NCBI GenBank assembly: GCA_037893225.1
Contig: JAZGUH010000224.1
Location: 186,001 to 250,000 of the forward strand
Origin: Hippasteria phrygiana
Taxonomy: Eukaryota; Echinodermata; Asteroidea; Valvatida; Goniasteridae
Direction of reading: 5' to 3'
Length of the DNA: 64,000 nt
Below the pieces are notes generated by a model. The model had not been told where the DNA came from. It did not search any database and saw only the letters and a program-made list of their open reading frames with translations. Below are positions 14,901-30,800 of this stretch, in pieces (the stretch's first letter is position 1; every line of letters begins with the position of its first letter). Made by a program: the position numbers and the translations under genes.

Positions 14901-17200
14901 AATTTTTATCTCTAGGAAGCCGCCGATGATTGCAACATGTAGCGCCAGATCTAAGCTATCCATACATGTCAAAATTACTGTATTTGGTTTATATTTCATG
15001 CAATTATGAATGAGTAAAGCAAGTCATACCCCAGGGAATTTGACATGCATGGAGCAATAAATAGACGGTAATATGTACACAGATGTTGGCCGGAAAGAAA
15101 ATAAACATTGCGAGGTTTGAATTTTCTCCACAAGTTTTAACTCTAAGAAGCCGCCGATGATTGCAACATGTAGCGCCAGATCTAAGCTATCCATACATGT
15201 CAAAATTACTGCATTTGGTTGATATTTCATGCAATTATGAATGAATAAAGCAAGTCCATACCCCAGGGAATTTGACGTGCATGGAGCAATAAATAGACGG
15301 TAATATGCACACAGATGTTGGCCGGAAAGAAAATAAACATTGCGAGGTTTGAATTTTCTCCACAAGTTTTAACTCTAGGAAGCCGCCGATGATTGCAACA
15401 TGTAGCGCCAGATCTAAGCTATCCATACATGTCAAAATTACTGTATTTGGTTGATATTTCATGCAATTATGAATGAGTAAAGGAAGTCCATACCCAAGGG
15501 AATTTGACATGCATGGAGCAATAAATAGACGGTAACATGTACACAGATGTTGGCCGGAAAGAAAATAAACATTGCGAGGTTTGAATTTTCTCCACAAGTT
15601 TTAACTCTAGGAAGCCGCCGATGATTGCAACATGTAGCGCCAGATCTAAGCTATCCATACATGCAAAATTACTGTATTTGGTTTATATTTCATGCAATTA
15701 TGAATGAGTAAAGCAAGTCCATACCCCAGGGAATTTGACATGCATGGAGCAATAAATAGACGGTAACATGTACACAGATGTTGGCCGGAAAGAAAATAAA
15801 CATTGCGAGGTTTGAATTTTCTCCACAAGTTTTAACTCTAGGAAGCCGCCGATGATTGCAACATGTAGCGCCAGATCTAAGCTATCCATACATGTCAAAA
15901 TTACTGTATTTGGTTGATATTTCATGCAATTATGAATGAGTAGAGCAAGTCCATACCCCAGGGAATTTGACATGCATGGAGCAATAAATAGAAGGTAATA
16001 TGCACACAGATGTTGGCCGGAAAGAAAATAAACATTGCGAGGTTTGAATTTTCTCCACAAGTTTTAACTCTAGGAAGCCGCCGATGATTGCAACATGTAG
16101 CGCCAGATCTAAGCTATCCATACATGTCAAAATTACTGTATTTGGTTGATATTTCATGCAATTATGAATGAGTAGAGCAAGTCCATACCCCAGGGAATTT
16201 GACATGCATGGAGCAATAAATAGAAGGTAATATGTACACAGATGTTGGCCGGAAAGAAAATAAACATTGCGAGGTTTGAATTTTCTCCACAATTTTAACT
16301 CTAGGAAGCCGCCGATGATTGCAACATGTAGCGCCAGATCTAAGCTATCCATACATGTCAAAATTACTGCATTTGGTTGATATTTCATGCAATTATGAAT
16401 GAGTAAAGCAAGTCCATACCCCAGGGAATTTGACATGCATGGAGCAATAAATAGACGGTAACATGTACACAGATGTTGGCCGGAAAGAAAATAAACATTG
16501 CGAGGTTTGAATTTTCTCCACAATTTTTATCTCTAGGAAGCCGCCGATGATTGCAACATGTAGCGCCAGATCTAAGCTATCCATACATGTCAAAATTACT
16601 GTATTTGGTTTATATTTCATGCAATTATGAATGAGTAAAGCAAGTCATACCCCAGGGAATTTGACATGCATGGAGCAATAAATAGACGGTAATATGTACA
16701 CAGATGTTGGCCGGAAAGAAAATAAACATTGCGAGGTTTGAATTTTCTCCACAAGTTTTAACTCTAAGAAGCCGCCGATGATTGCAACATGTAGCGCCAG
16801 ATCTAAGCTATCCATACATGTCAAAATTACTGCATTTGGTTGATATTTCATGCAATTATGAATGAATAAAGCAAGTCCATACCCCAGGGAATTTGACGTG
16901 CATGGAGCAATAAATAGACGGTAATATGCACACAGATGTTGGCCGGAAAGAAAATAAACATTGCGAGGTTTGAATTTTCTCCACAAGTTTTAACTCTAGG
17001 AAGCCGCCGATGATTGCAACATGTAGCGCCAGATCTAAGCTATCCATACATGCAAAATTACTGTATTTGGTTTATATTTCATGCAATTATGAATGAGTAA
17101 AGCAAGTCCATACCCCAGGGAATTTGACATGCATGGAGCAATAAATAGACGGTAACATGTACACAGATGTTGGCCGGATTGAAAATAAACATTGCGAGGT
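5965..17200 (+). repeat. Mosaic of 6-, 7-, 8- and 9-monomer HOR variants
   Basis: The recognisable monomer with the 1-bp loss agtcatacc followed by ctaagaag and ctgcattt recurs at 5,290, 6,681, 8,303, 9,694, 11,780, 13,633, 15,024 and 16,645. The spacings are 1,391, 1,622, 1,391, 2,086, 1,853, 1,391 and 1,621 bp, i.e. 6, 7, 6, 9, 8, 6 and 7 monomers. The segment is therefore a set of length variants of the 8-mer found further left. The variants gagtaaaggaag (last near 15,480) and gccggattg (last near 17,177) do not occur to the right of this domain. Confidence 0.75.
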
Positions 17201-20200
17201 TTGAATTTTCTCCACAAGTTTTAACTCTAGGAAGCCGCCGATGATTGCAACATGTAGCGCCAGATCTAAGCTATCCATACATGTCAAAATTACTGTATTT
17301 GGTTGATATTTCATGCAATTATGAATGAGTAGAGCAAGTCCATACCCCAGGGAATTTGACATGCATGGAGCAATAAATAGAAGGTAATATGTACACAGAT
17401 GTTGGCCGGAAAGAAAATAAACATTGCGAGGTTTGAATTTTCTCCACAAGTTTTAACTCTAGGAAGCCGCCGATGATTGCAACATGTAGCGCCAGATCTA
17501 AGCTATCCATACATGTCAAAATTACTGCATTTGGTTGATATTTCATGCAATTATGAATGAGTAAAGCAAGTCCATACCCCAGGGAATTTGACATGCATGG
17601 AGCAATAAATAGACGGTAACATGTACACAGATGTTGGCCGGAAAGAAAATAAACATTGCGAGGTTTGAATTTTCTCCACAATTTTTATCTCTAGGAAGCC
17701 GCCGATGATTGCAACATGTAGCGCCAGATCTAAGCTATCCATACATGTCAAAATTACTGTATTTGGTTTATATTTCATGCAATTATGAATGAGTAAAGCA
17801 AGTCATACCCCAGGGAATTTGACATGCATGGAGCAATAAATAGACGGTAATATGTACACAGATGTTGGCCGGAAAGAAAATAAACATTGCGAGGTTTGAA
17901 TTTTCTCCACAAGTTTTAACTCTAAGAAGCCGCCGATGATTGCAACATGTAGCGCCAGATCTAAGCTATCCATACATGTCAAAATTACTGTATTTGGTTG
18001 ATATTTCATGCAATTATGAATGAGTAAAGCAAGTCCATACCCCAGGGAATTTGACATGCATGGAGCAATAAATAGACGGTAACATGTACACAGATGTTGG
18101 CCGGAAAGAAAATAAACATTGCGAGGTTTGAATTTTCTCCACAAGTTTTAACTCTAGGAAGCCGCCGATGATTGCAACATGTAGCGCCAGATCTAAGCTA
18201 TCCATACATGCAAAATTACTGTATTTGGTTTATATTTCATGCAATTATGAATGAGTAAAGCAAGTCCATACCCCAGGGAATTTGACATGCATGGAGCAAT
18301 AAATAGACGGTAACATGTACACAGATGTTGGCCGGAAAGAAAATAAACATTGCGAGGTTTGAATTTTCTCCACAAGTTTTAACTCTAGGAAGCCGCCGAT
18401 GATTGCAACATGTAGCGCCAGATCTAAGCTATCCATACATGTCAAAATTACTGTATTTGGTTGATATTTCATGCAATTATGAATGAGTAGAGCAAGTCCA
18501 TACCCCAGGGAATTTGACATGCATGGAGCAATAAATAGAAGGTAATATACACACAGATGTTGGCCGGAAAGAAAATAAACATTGCGAGGTTTGAATTTTC
18601 TCCACAAGTTTTAACTCTAGGAAGCCGCCGATGATTGCAACATGTAGCGCCAGATCTAAGCTATCCATACATGTCAAAATTACTGCATTTGGTTGATATT
18701 TCATGCAATTATGAATGAGTAAAGCAAGTCCATACCCCAGGGAATTTGACATGCATGGAGCAATAAATAGACGGTAACATGTACACAGATGTTGGCCGGA
18801 AAGAAAATAAACATTGCGAGGTTTGAATTTTCTCCACAATTTTTATCTCTAGGAAGCCGCCGATGATTGCAACATGTAGCGCCAGATCTAAGCTATCCAT
18901 ACATGTCAAAATTACTGTATTTGGTTTATATTTCATGCAATTATGAATGAGTAAAGCAAGTCATACCCCAGGGAATTTGACATGCATGGAGCAATAAATA
19001 GACGGTAATATGTACACAGATGTTGGCCGGAAAGAAAATAAACATTGCGAGGTTTGAATTTTCTCCACAAGTGTTAACTCTAAGAAGCCGCCGATGATTG
19101 CAACATGTAGCGCCAGATCTAAGCTATCCATACATGTCAAAATTACTGCATTTGGTTGATATTTCATGCAATTATGAATGAATAAAGCAAGTCCATACCC
19201 CAGGGAATTTGACGTGCATGGAGCAATAAATAGACGGTAATATGCACACAGATGTTGGCCGGAAAGAAAATAAACATTGCGAGGTTTGAATTTTCTCCAC
19301 AAGTTTTAACTCTAGGAAGCCGCCGATGATTGCAACATGTAGCGCCAGATCTAAGCTATCCATACATGTCAAAATTACTGTATTTGGTTGATATTTCATG
19401 CAATTATGAATGAGTAGAGCAAGTCCATACCCCAGGGAATTTGACAGTCATGGAGCAATAAATAGACGGTAATATGTACACAGATGTTGGCCGGAAAGAA
19501 AATAAACATTGCGAGGTTTGAATTTTCTCCACAAGTTTTAACTCTAAGAAGCCGCCGATGATTGCAACATGTAGCGCCAGATCTAAGCTATCCATACATG
19601 TCAAAATTACTGTATTTGGTTGATATTTCATGCAATTATGAATGAGTAAAGCAAGTCCATACCCCAGGGAATTTGACATGCATGGAGCAATAAATAGACG
19701 GTAACATGTACACAGATGTTGGCCGGAAAGAAAATAAACATTGCGAGGTTTGAATTTTCTCCACAAGTTTTAACTCTAGGAAGCCGCCGATGATTGCAAC
19801 ATGTAGCGCCAGATCTAAGCTATCCATACATGTCAAAATTACTGTATTTGGTTGATATTTCATGCAATTATGAATGAGTAGAGCAAGTCCATACCCCAGG
19901 GAATTTGACATGCATGGAGCAATAAATAGAAGGTAATATGCACACAGATGTTGGCCGGAAAGAAAATAAACATTGCGAGGTTTGAATTTTCTCCACAAGT
20001 TTTAACTCTAGGAAGCCGCCGATGATTGCAACATGTAGCGCCAGATCTAAGCTATCCATACATGTCAAAATTACTGCATTTGGTTGATATTTCATGCAAT
20101 TATGAATGAGTAAAGCAAGTCCATACCCCAGGGAATTTGACATGCATGGAGCAATAAATAGACGGTAACATGTACACAGATGTTGGCCGGAAAGAAAATA

Positions 20201-21899
20201 AACATTGCGAGGTTTGAATTTTCTCCACAATTTTTATCTCTAGGAAGCCGCCGATGATTGCAACATGTAGCGCCAGATCTAAGCTATCCATACATGTCAA
20301 AATTACTGTATTTGGTTTATATTTCATGCAATTATGAATGAGTAAAGCAAGTCATACCCCAGGGAATTTGACATGCATGGAGCAATAAATAGACGGTAAC
20401 ATGTACACAGATGTTGGCCGGAAAGAAAATAAACATTGCGAGGTTTGAATTTTCTCCACAAGTTTTAACTCTAAGAAGCCGCCGATGATTGCAACATGTA
20501 GCGCCAGATCTAAGCTATCCATACATGTCAAAATTACTGCATTTGGTTGATATTTCATGCAATTATGAATGAATAAAGCAAGTCCATACCCCAGGGAATT
20601 TGACGTGCATGGAGCAATAAATAGACGGTAATATGCACACAGATGTTGGCCGGAAAGAAAATAAACATTGCGAGGTTTGAATTTTCTCCACAAGTTTTAA
20701 CTCTAAGAAGCCGCCGATGATTGCAACATGTAGCGCCAGATCTAAGCTATCCATACATGTCAAAATTACTGTATTTGGTTGATATTTCATGCAATTATGA
20801 ATGAGTAAAGCAAGTCCATACCCCAGGGAATTTGACATGCATGGAGCAATAAATAGACGGTAACATGTACACAGATGTTGGCCGGAAAGAAAATAAACAT
20901 TGCGAGGTTTGAATTTTCTCCACAAGTTTTAACTCTAGGAAGCCGCCGATGATTGCAACATGTAGCGCCAGATCTAAGCTATCCATACATGCAAAATTAC
21001 TGTATTTGGTTTATATTTCATGCAATTATGAATGAGTAAAGCAAGTCCATACCCCAGGGAATTTGACATGCATGGAGCAATAAATAGACGGTAACATGTA
21101 CACAGATGTTGGCCGGAAAGAAAATAAACATTGCGAGGTTTGAATTTTCTCCACAAGTTTTAACTCTAGGAAGCCGCCGATGATTGCAACATGTAGCGCC
21201 AGATCTAAGCTATCCATACATGTCAAAATTACTGTATTTGGTTGATATTTCATGCAATTATGAATGAGTAGAGCAAGTCCATACCCCAGGGAATTTGACA
21301 TGCATGGAGCAATAAATAGAAGGTAATATGCACACAGATGTTGGCCGGAAAGAAAATAAACATTGCGAGGTTTGAATTTTCTCCACAAGTTTTAACTCTA
21401 GGAAGCCGCCGATGATTGCAACATGTAGCGCCAGATCTAAGCTATCCATACATGTCAAAATTACTGCATTTGGTTGATATTTCATGCAATTATGAATGAG
21501 TAAAGCAAGTCCATACCCCAGGGAATTTGACATGCATGGAGCAATAAATAGACGGTAACATGTACACAGATGTTGGCCGGAAAGAAAATAAACATTGCGA
21601 GGTTTGAATTTTCTCCACAATTTTTATCTCTAGGAAGCCGCCGATGATTGCAACATGTAGCGCCAGATCTAAGCTATCCATACATGTCAAAATTACTGTA
21701 TTTGGTTTATATTTCATGCAATTATGAATGAGTAAAGCAAGTCATACCCCAGGGAATTTGACATGCATGGAGCAATAAATAGACGGTAATATGTACACAG
21801 ATGTTGGCCGGAAAGAAAATAAACATTGCGAGGTTTGAATTTTCTCCACAAGTGTTAACTCTAAGAAGCCGCCGATGATTGCAACATGTAGCGCCAGAT

Positions 21900-24800
21900 C
21901 TAAGCTATCCATACATGCAAAATTACTGCATTTGGTTGATATTTCATGCAATTATGAATGAGTAAAGCAAGTCCATACCCCAGGGAATTTGACATGCATG
22001 GAGCAATAAATAGACGGTAACATGTACACAGATGTTGGCCGGAAAGAAAATAAACATTGCGAGGTTTGAATTTTCTCCACAAGTTTTAACTCTAGGAAGC
22101 CGCCGATGATTGCAACATGTAGCGCCAGATCTAAGCTATCCATACATGCAAAATTACTGTATTTGGTTTATATTTCATGCAATTATGAATGAGTAAAGCA
22201 AGTCCATACCCCAGGGAATTTGACATGCATGGAGCAATAAATAGACGGTAACATGTACACAGATGTTGGCCGGAAAGAAAATAAACATTGCGAGGTTTGA
22301 ATTTTCTCCACAATTTTTATCTCTAGGAAGCCGCCGATGATTGCAACATGTAGCGCCAGATCTAAGCTATCCATACATGTCAAAATTACTGTATTTGGTT
22401 TATATTTCATGCAATTATGAATGAGTAAAGCAAGTCATACCCCAGGGAATTTGACATGCATGGAGCAATAAATAGACGGTAACATGTACACAGATGTTGG
22501 CCGGAAAGAAAATAAACATTGCGAGGTTTGAATTTTCTCCACAAGTTTTAACTCTAGGAAGCCGCCGATGATTGCAACATGTAGCGCCAGATCTAAGCTA
22601 TCCATACATGTCAAAATTACTGTATTTGGTTGATATTTCATGCAATTATGAATGAGTAGAGAAAAGTCCATACCCCAGGGAATTTGACAGTCATGGAGCA
22701 ATAAATAGAAGGTAATATGCACACAGATGTTGGCCGGAAAGAAAATAAACATTGCGAGGTTTGAATTTTCTCCACAAGTTTTAACTCTAGGAAGCCGCCG
22801 ATGATTGCAACATGTAGCGCCAGATCTAAGCTATCCATACATGTCAAAATTACTGCATTTGGTTGATATTTCATGCAATTATGAATGAATAAAGCAAGTC
22901 CATACCCCAGGGAATTTGACGTGCATGGAGCAATAAATAGACGGTAATATGCACACAGATGTTGGCCGGAAAGAAAATAAACATTGCGAGGTTTGAATTT
23001 TCTCCACAAGTTTTAACTCTAGGAAGCCGCCGATGATTGCAACATGTAGCGCCAGATCTAAGCTATCCATACATGTCAAAATTACTGTATTTGGTTGATA
23101 TTTCATGCAATTATGAATGAGTAGAGAAAAGTCCATACCCCAGGGAATTTGACAGTCATGGAGCAATAAATAGAAGGTAATATGCACACAGATGTTGGCC
23201 GGAAAGAAAATAAACATTGCGAGGTTTGAATTTTCTCCACAAGTTTTAACTCTAGGAAGCCGCCGATGATTGCAACATGTAGCGCCAGATCTAAGCTATC
23301 CATACATGTCAAAATTACTGTATTTGGTTGATATTTCATGCAATTATGAATGAGTAGAGCAAGTCCATACCCCAGGGAATTTGACAGTCATGGAGCAATA
23401 AATAGACGGTAATATGTACACAGATGTTGGCCGGAAAGAAAATAAACATTGCGAGGTTTGAATTTTCTCCACAAGTTTTAACTCTAAGAAGCCGCCGATG
23501 ATTGCAACATGTAGCGCCAGATCTAAGCTATCCATACATGTCAAAATTACTGTATTTGGTTGATATTTCATGCAATTATGAATGAGTAAAGCAAGTCCAT
23601 ACCCCAGGGAATTTGACATGCATGGAGCAATAAATAGACGGTAACATGTACACAGATGTTGGCCGGAAAGAAAATAAACATTGCGAGGTTTGAATTTTCT
23701 CCACAAGTTTTAACTCTAGGAAGCCGCCGATGATTGCAACATGTAGCGCCAGATCTAAGCTATCCATACATGCAAAATTACTGCATTTGGTTGATATTTC
23801 ATGCAATTATGAATGAGTAAAGCAAGTCCATACCCCAGGGAATTTGACATGCATGGAGCAATAAATAGACGGTAACATGTACACAGATGTTGGCCGGAAA
23901 GAAAATAAACATTGCGAGGTTTGAATTTTCTCCACAAGTTTTAACTCTAGGAAGCCGCCGATGATTGCAACATGTAGCGCCAGATCTAAGCTATCCATAC
24001 ATGTCAAAATTACTGCATTTGGTTGATATTTCATGCAATTATGAATGAATAAAGCAAGTCCATACCCCAGGGAATTTGACGTGCATGGAGCAATAAATAG
24101 ACGGTAATATGCACACAGATGTTGGCCGGAAAGAAAATAAACATTGCGAGGTTTGAATTTTCTCCACAAGTTTTAACTCTAGGAAGCCGCCGATGATTGC
24201 AACATGTAGCGCCAGATCTAAGCTATCCATACATGTCAAAATTACTGTATTTGGTTGATATTTCATGCAATTATGAATGAGTAGAGAAAAGTCCATACCC
24301 CAGGGAATTTGACAGTCATGGAGCAATAAATAGAAGGTAATATGCACACAGATGTTGGCCGGAAAGAAAATAAACATTGCGAGGTTTGAATTTTCTCCAC
24401 AAGTTTTAACTCTAGGAAGCCGCCGATGATTGCAACATGTAGCGCCAGATCTAAGCTATCCATACATGTCAAAATTACTGCATTTGGTTGATATTTCATG
24501 CAATTATGAATGAGTAAAGCAAGTCCATACCCCAGGGAATTTGACATGCATGGAGCAATAAATAGACGGTAACATGTACACAGATGTTGGCCGGAAAGAA
24601 AATAAACATTGCGAGGTTTGAATTTTCTCCACAATTTTTATCTCTAGGAAGCCGCCGATGATTGCAACATGTAGCGCCAGATCTAAGCTATCCATACATG
24701 TCAAAATTACTGTATTTGGTTTATATTTCATGCAATTATGAATGAGTAAAGCAAGTCATACCCCAGGGAATTTGACATGCATGGAGCAATAAATAGACGG

Positions 24801-27800
24801 TAATATGTACACAGATGTTGGCCGGAAAGAAAATAAACATTGCGAGGTTTGAATTTTCTCCACAAGTGTTAACTCTAAGAAGCCGCCGATGATTGCAACA
24901 TGTAGCGCCAGATCTAAGCTATCCATACATGTCAAAATTACTGCATTTGGTTGATATTTCATGCAATTATGAATGAATAAAGCAAGTCCATACCCCAGGG
25001 AATTTGACGTGCATGGAGCAATAAATAGACGGTAATATGCACACAGATGTTGGCCGGAAAGAAAATAAACATTGCGAGGTTTGAATTTTCTCCACAAGTT
25101 TTAACTCTAGGAAGCCGCCGATGATTGCAACATGTAGCGCCAGATCTAAGCTATCCATACATGTCAAAATTACTGTATTTGGTTGATATTTCATGCAATT
25201 ATGAATGAGTAGAGCAAGTCCATACCCCAGGGAATTTGACAGTCATGGAGCAATAAATAGACGGTAATATGTACACAGATGTTGGCCGGAAAGAAAATAA
25301 ACATTGCGAGGTTTGAATTTTCTCCACAAGTTTTAACTCTAAGAAGCCGCCGATGATTGCAACATGTAGCGCCAGATCTAAGCTATCCATACATGTCAAA
25401 ATTACTGTATTTGGTTGATATTTCATGCAATTATGAATGAGTAAAGCAAGTCCATACCCCAGGGAATTTGACATGCATGGAGCAATAAATAGACGGTAAC
25501 ATGTACACAGATGTTGGCCGGAAAGAAAATAAACATTGCGAGGTTTGAATTTTCTCCACAAGTTTTAACTCTAGGAAGCCGCCGATGATTGCAACATGTA
25601 GCGCCAGATCTAAGCTATCCATACATGCAAAATTACTGCATTTGGTTGATATTTCATGCAATTATGAATGAGTAAAGCAAGTCCATACCCCAGGGAATTT
25701 GACATGCATGGAGCAATAAATAGACGGTAACATGTACACAGATGTTGGCCGGAAAGAAAATAAACATTGCGAGGTTTGAATTTTCTCCACAAGTTTTAAC
25801 TCTAGGAAGCCGCCGATGATTGCAACATGTAGCGCCAGATCTAAGCTATCCATACATGCAAAATTACTGTATTTGGTTTATATTTCATGCAATTATGAAT
25901 GAGTAAAGCAAGTCCATACCCCAGGGAATTTGACATGCATGGAGCAATAAATAGACGGTAACATGTACACAGATGTTGGCCGGAAAGAAAATAAACATTG
26001 CGAGGTTTGAATTTTCTCCACAATTTTTATCTCTAGGAAGCCGCCGATGATTGCAACATGTAGCGCCAGATCTAAGCTATCCATACATGTCAAAATTACT
26101 GTATTTGGTTTATATTTCATGCAATTATGAATGAGTAAAGCAAGTCATACCCCAGGGAATTTGACATGCATGGAGCAATAAATAGACGGTAACATGTACA
26201 CAGATGTTGGCCGGAAAGAAAATAAACATTGCGAGGTTTGAATTTTCTCCACAAGTTTTAACTCTAGGAAGCCGCCGATGATTGCAACATGTAGCGCCAG
26301 ATCTAAGCTATCCATACATGTCAAAATTACTGTATTTGGTTGATATTTCATGCAATTATGAATGAGTAGAGAAAAGTCCATACCCCAGGGAATTTGACAG
26401 TCATGGAGCAATAAATAGAAGGTAATATGCACACAGATGTTGGCCGGAAAGAAAATAAACATTGCGAGGTTTGAATTTTCTCCACAAGTTTTAACTCTAG
26501 GAAGCCGCCGATGATTGCAACATGTAGCGCCAGATCTAAGCTATCCATACATGTCAAAATTACTGCATTTGGTTGATATTTCATGCAATTATGAATGAAT
26601 AAAGCAAGTCCATACCCCAGGGAATTTGACGTGCATGGAGCAATAAATAGACGGTAATATGCACACAGATGTTGGCCGGAAAGAAAATAAACATTGCGAG
26701 GTTTGAATTTTCTCCACAAGTTTTAACTCTAGGAAGCCGCCGATGATTGCAACATGTAGCGCCAGATCTAAGCTATCCATACATGTCAAAATTACTGTAT
26801 TTGGTTGATATTTCATGCAATTATGAATGAGTAGAGAAAAGTCCATACCCCAGGGAATTTGACAGTCATGGAGCAATAAATAGAAGGTAATATGCACACA
26901 GATGTTGGCCGGAAAGAAAATAAACATTGCGAGGTTTGAATTTTCTCCACAAGTTTTAACTCTAGGAAGCCGCCGATGATTGCAACATGTAGCGCCAGAT
27001 CTAAGCTATCCATACATGTCAAAATTACTGTATTTGGTTGATATTTCATGCAATTATGAATGAGTAGAGCAAGTCCATACCCCAGGGAATTTGACAGTCA
27101 TGGAGCAATAAATAGACGGTAATATGTACACAGATGTTGGCCGGAAAGAAAATAAACATTGCGAGGTTTGAATTTTCTCCACAAGTTTTAACTCTAAGAA
27201 GCCGCCGATGATTGCAACATGTAGCGCCAGATCTAAGCTATCCATACATGTCAAAATTACTGTATTTGGTTGATATTTCATGCAATTATGAATGAGTAAA
27301 GCAAGTCCATACCCCAGGGAATTTGACATGCATGGAGCAATAAATAGACGGTAACATGTACACAGATGTTGGCCGGAAAGAAAATAAACATTGCGAGGTT
27401 TGAATTTTCTCCACAAGTTTTAACTCTAGGAAGCCGCCGATGATTGCAACATGTAGCGCCAGATCTAAGCTATCCATACATGCAAAATTACTGCATTTGG
27501 TTGATATTTCATGCAATTATGAATGAGTAAAGCAAGTCCATACCCCAGGGAATTTGACATGCATGGAGCAATAAATAGACGGTAACATGTACACAGATGT
27601 TGGCCGGAAAGAAAATAAACATTGCGAGGTTTGAATTTTCTCCACAAGTTTTAACTCTAGGAAGCCGCCGATGATTGCAACATGTAGCGCCAGATCTAAG
27701 CTATCCATACATGTCAAAATTACTGCATTTGGTTGATATTTCATGCAATTATGAATGAATAAAGCAAGTCCATACCCCAGGGAATTTGACGTGCATGGAG

Positions 27801-30800
27801 CAATAAATAGACGGTAATATGCACACAGATGTTGGCCGGAAAGAAAATAAACATTGCGAGGTTTGAATTTTCTCCACAAGTTTTAACTCTAGGAAGCCGC
27901 CGATGATTGCAACATGTAGCGCCAGATCTAAGCTATCCATACATGTCAAAATTACTGTATTTGGTTGATATTTCATGCAATTATGAATGAGTAGAGAAAA
28001 GTCCATACCCCAGGGAATTTGACAGTCATGGAGCAATAAATAGAAGGTAATATGCACACAGATGTTGGCCGGAAAGAAAATAAACATTGCGAGGTTTGAA
28101 TTTTCTCCACAAGTTTTAACTCTAGGAAGCCGCCGATGATTGCAACATGTAGCGCCAGATCTAAGCTATCCATACATGTCAAAATTACTGTATTTGGTTG
28201 ATATTTCATGCAATTATGAATGAGTAGAGCAAGTCCATACCCCAGGGAATTTGACAGTCATGGAGCAATAAATAGACGGTAATATGTACACAGATGTTGG
28301 CCGGAAAGAAAATAAACATTGCGAGGTTTGAATTTTCTCCACAAGTTTTAACTCTAAGAAGCCGCCGATGATTGCAACATGTAGCGCCAGATCTAAGCTA
28401 TCCATACATGTCAAAATTACTGTATTTGGTTGATATTTCATGCAATTATGAATGAGTAGAGCAAGTCCATACCCCAGGGAATTTGACAGTCATGGAGCAA
28501 TAAATAGACGGTAATATGTACACAGATGTTGGCCGGAAAGAAAATAAACATTGCGAGGTTTGAATTTTCTCCACAAGTTTTAACTCTAAGAAGCCGCCGA
28601 TGATTGCAACATGTAGCGCCAGATCTAAGCTATCCATACATGTCAAAATTACTGTATTTGGTTGATATTTCATGCAATTATGAATGAGTAAAGCAAGTCC
28701 ATACCCCAGGGAATTTGACATGCATGGAGCAATAAATAGACGGTAACATGTACACAGATGTTGGCCGGAAAGAAAATAAACATTGCGAGGTTTGAATTTT
28801 CTCCACAAGTTTTAACTCTAGGAAGCCGCCGATGATTGCAACATGTAGCGCCAGATCTAAGCTATCCATACATGCAAAATTACTGCATTTGGTTGATATT
28901 TCATGCAATTATGAATGAGTAAAGCAAGTCCATACCCCAGGGAATTTGACATGCATGGAGCAATAAATAGACGGTAACATGTACACAGATGTTGGCCGGA
29001 AAGAAAATAAACATTGCGAGGTTTGAATTTTCTCCACAAGTTTTAACTCTAGGAAGCCGCCGATGATTGCAACATGTAGCGCCAGATCTAAGCTATCCAT
29101 ACATGCAAAATTACTGTATTTGGTTTATATTTCATGCAATTATGAATGAGTAAAGCAAGTCCATACCCCAGGGAATTTGACATGCATGGAGCAATAAATA
29201 GACGGTAACATGTACACAGATGTTGGCCGGAAAGAAAATAAACATTGCGAGGTTTGAATTTTCTCCACAATTTTTATCTCTAGGAAGCCGCCGATGATTG
29301 CAACATGTAGCGCCAGATCTAAGCTATCCATACATGTCAAAATTACTGTATTTGGTTTATATTTCATGCAATTATGAATGAGTAAAGCAAGTCATACCCC
29401 AGGGAATTTGACATGCATGGAGCAATAAATAGACGGTAACATGTACACAGATGTTGGCCGGAAAGAAAATAAACATTGCGAGGTTTGAATTTTCTCCACA
29501 AGTTTTAACTCTAGGAAGCCGCCGATGATTGCAACATGTAGCGCCAGATCTAAGCTATCCATACATGTCAAAATTACTGTATTTGGTTGATATTTCATGC
29601 AATTATGAATGAGTAGAGAAAAGTCCATACCCCAGGGAATTTGACAGTCATGGAGCAATAAATAGAAGGTAATATGCACACAGATGTTGGCCGGAAAGAA
29701 AATAAACATTGCGAGGTTTGAATTTTCTCCACAAGTTTTAACTCTAGGAAGCCGCCGATGATTGCAACATGTAGCGCCAGATCTAAGCTATCCATACATG
29801 TCAAAATTACTGCATTTGGTTGATATTTCATGCAATTATGAATGAATAAAGCAAGTCCATACCCCAGGGAATTTGACGTGCATGGAGCAATAAATAGACG
29901 GTAATATGCACACAGATGTTGGCCGGAAAGAAAATAAACATTGCGAGGTTTGAATTTTCTCCACAAGTTTTAACTCTAGGAAGCCGCCGATGATTGCAAC
30001 ATGTAGCGCCAGATCTAAGCTATCCATACATGTCAAAATTACTGTATTTGGTTGATATTTCATGCAATTATGAATGAGTAGAGAAAAGTCCATACCCCAG
30101 GGAATTTGACAGTCATGGAGCAATAAATAGAAGGTAATATGCACACAGATGTTGGCCGGAAAGAAAATAAACATTGCGAGGTTTGAATTTTCTCCACAAG
30201 TTTTAACTCTAGGAAGCCGCCGATGATTGCAACATGTAGCGCCAGATCTAAGCTATCCATACATGTCAAAATTACTGTATTTGGTTGATATTTCATGCAA
30301 TTATGAATGAGTAGAGCAAGTCCATACCCCAGGGAATTTGACAGTCATGGAGCAATAAATAGACGGTAATATGTACACAGATGTTGGCCGGAAAGAAAAT
30401 AAACATTGCGAGGTTTGAATTTTCTCCACAAGTTTTAACTCTAAGAAGCCGCCGATGATTGCAACATGTAGCGCCAGATCTAAGCTATCCATACATGTCA
30501 AAATTACTGTATTTGGTTGATATTTCATGCAATTATGAATGAGTAAAGCAAGTCCATACCCCAGGGAATTTGACATGCATGGAGCAATAAATAGACGGTA
30601 ACATGTACACAGATGTTGGCCGGAAAGAAAATAAACATTGCGAGGTTTGAATTTTCTCCACAAGTTTTAACTCTAGGAAGCCGCCGATGATTGCAACATG
30701 TAGCGCCAGATCTAAGCTATCCATACATGCAAAATTACTGCATTTGGTTGATATTTCATGCAATTATGAATGAGTAAAGCAAGTCCATACCCCAGGGAAT

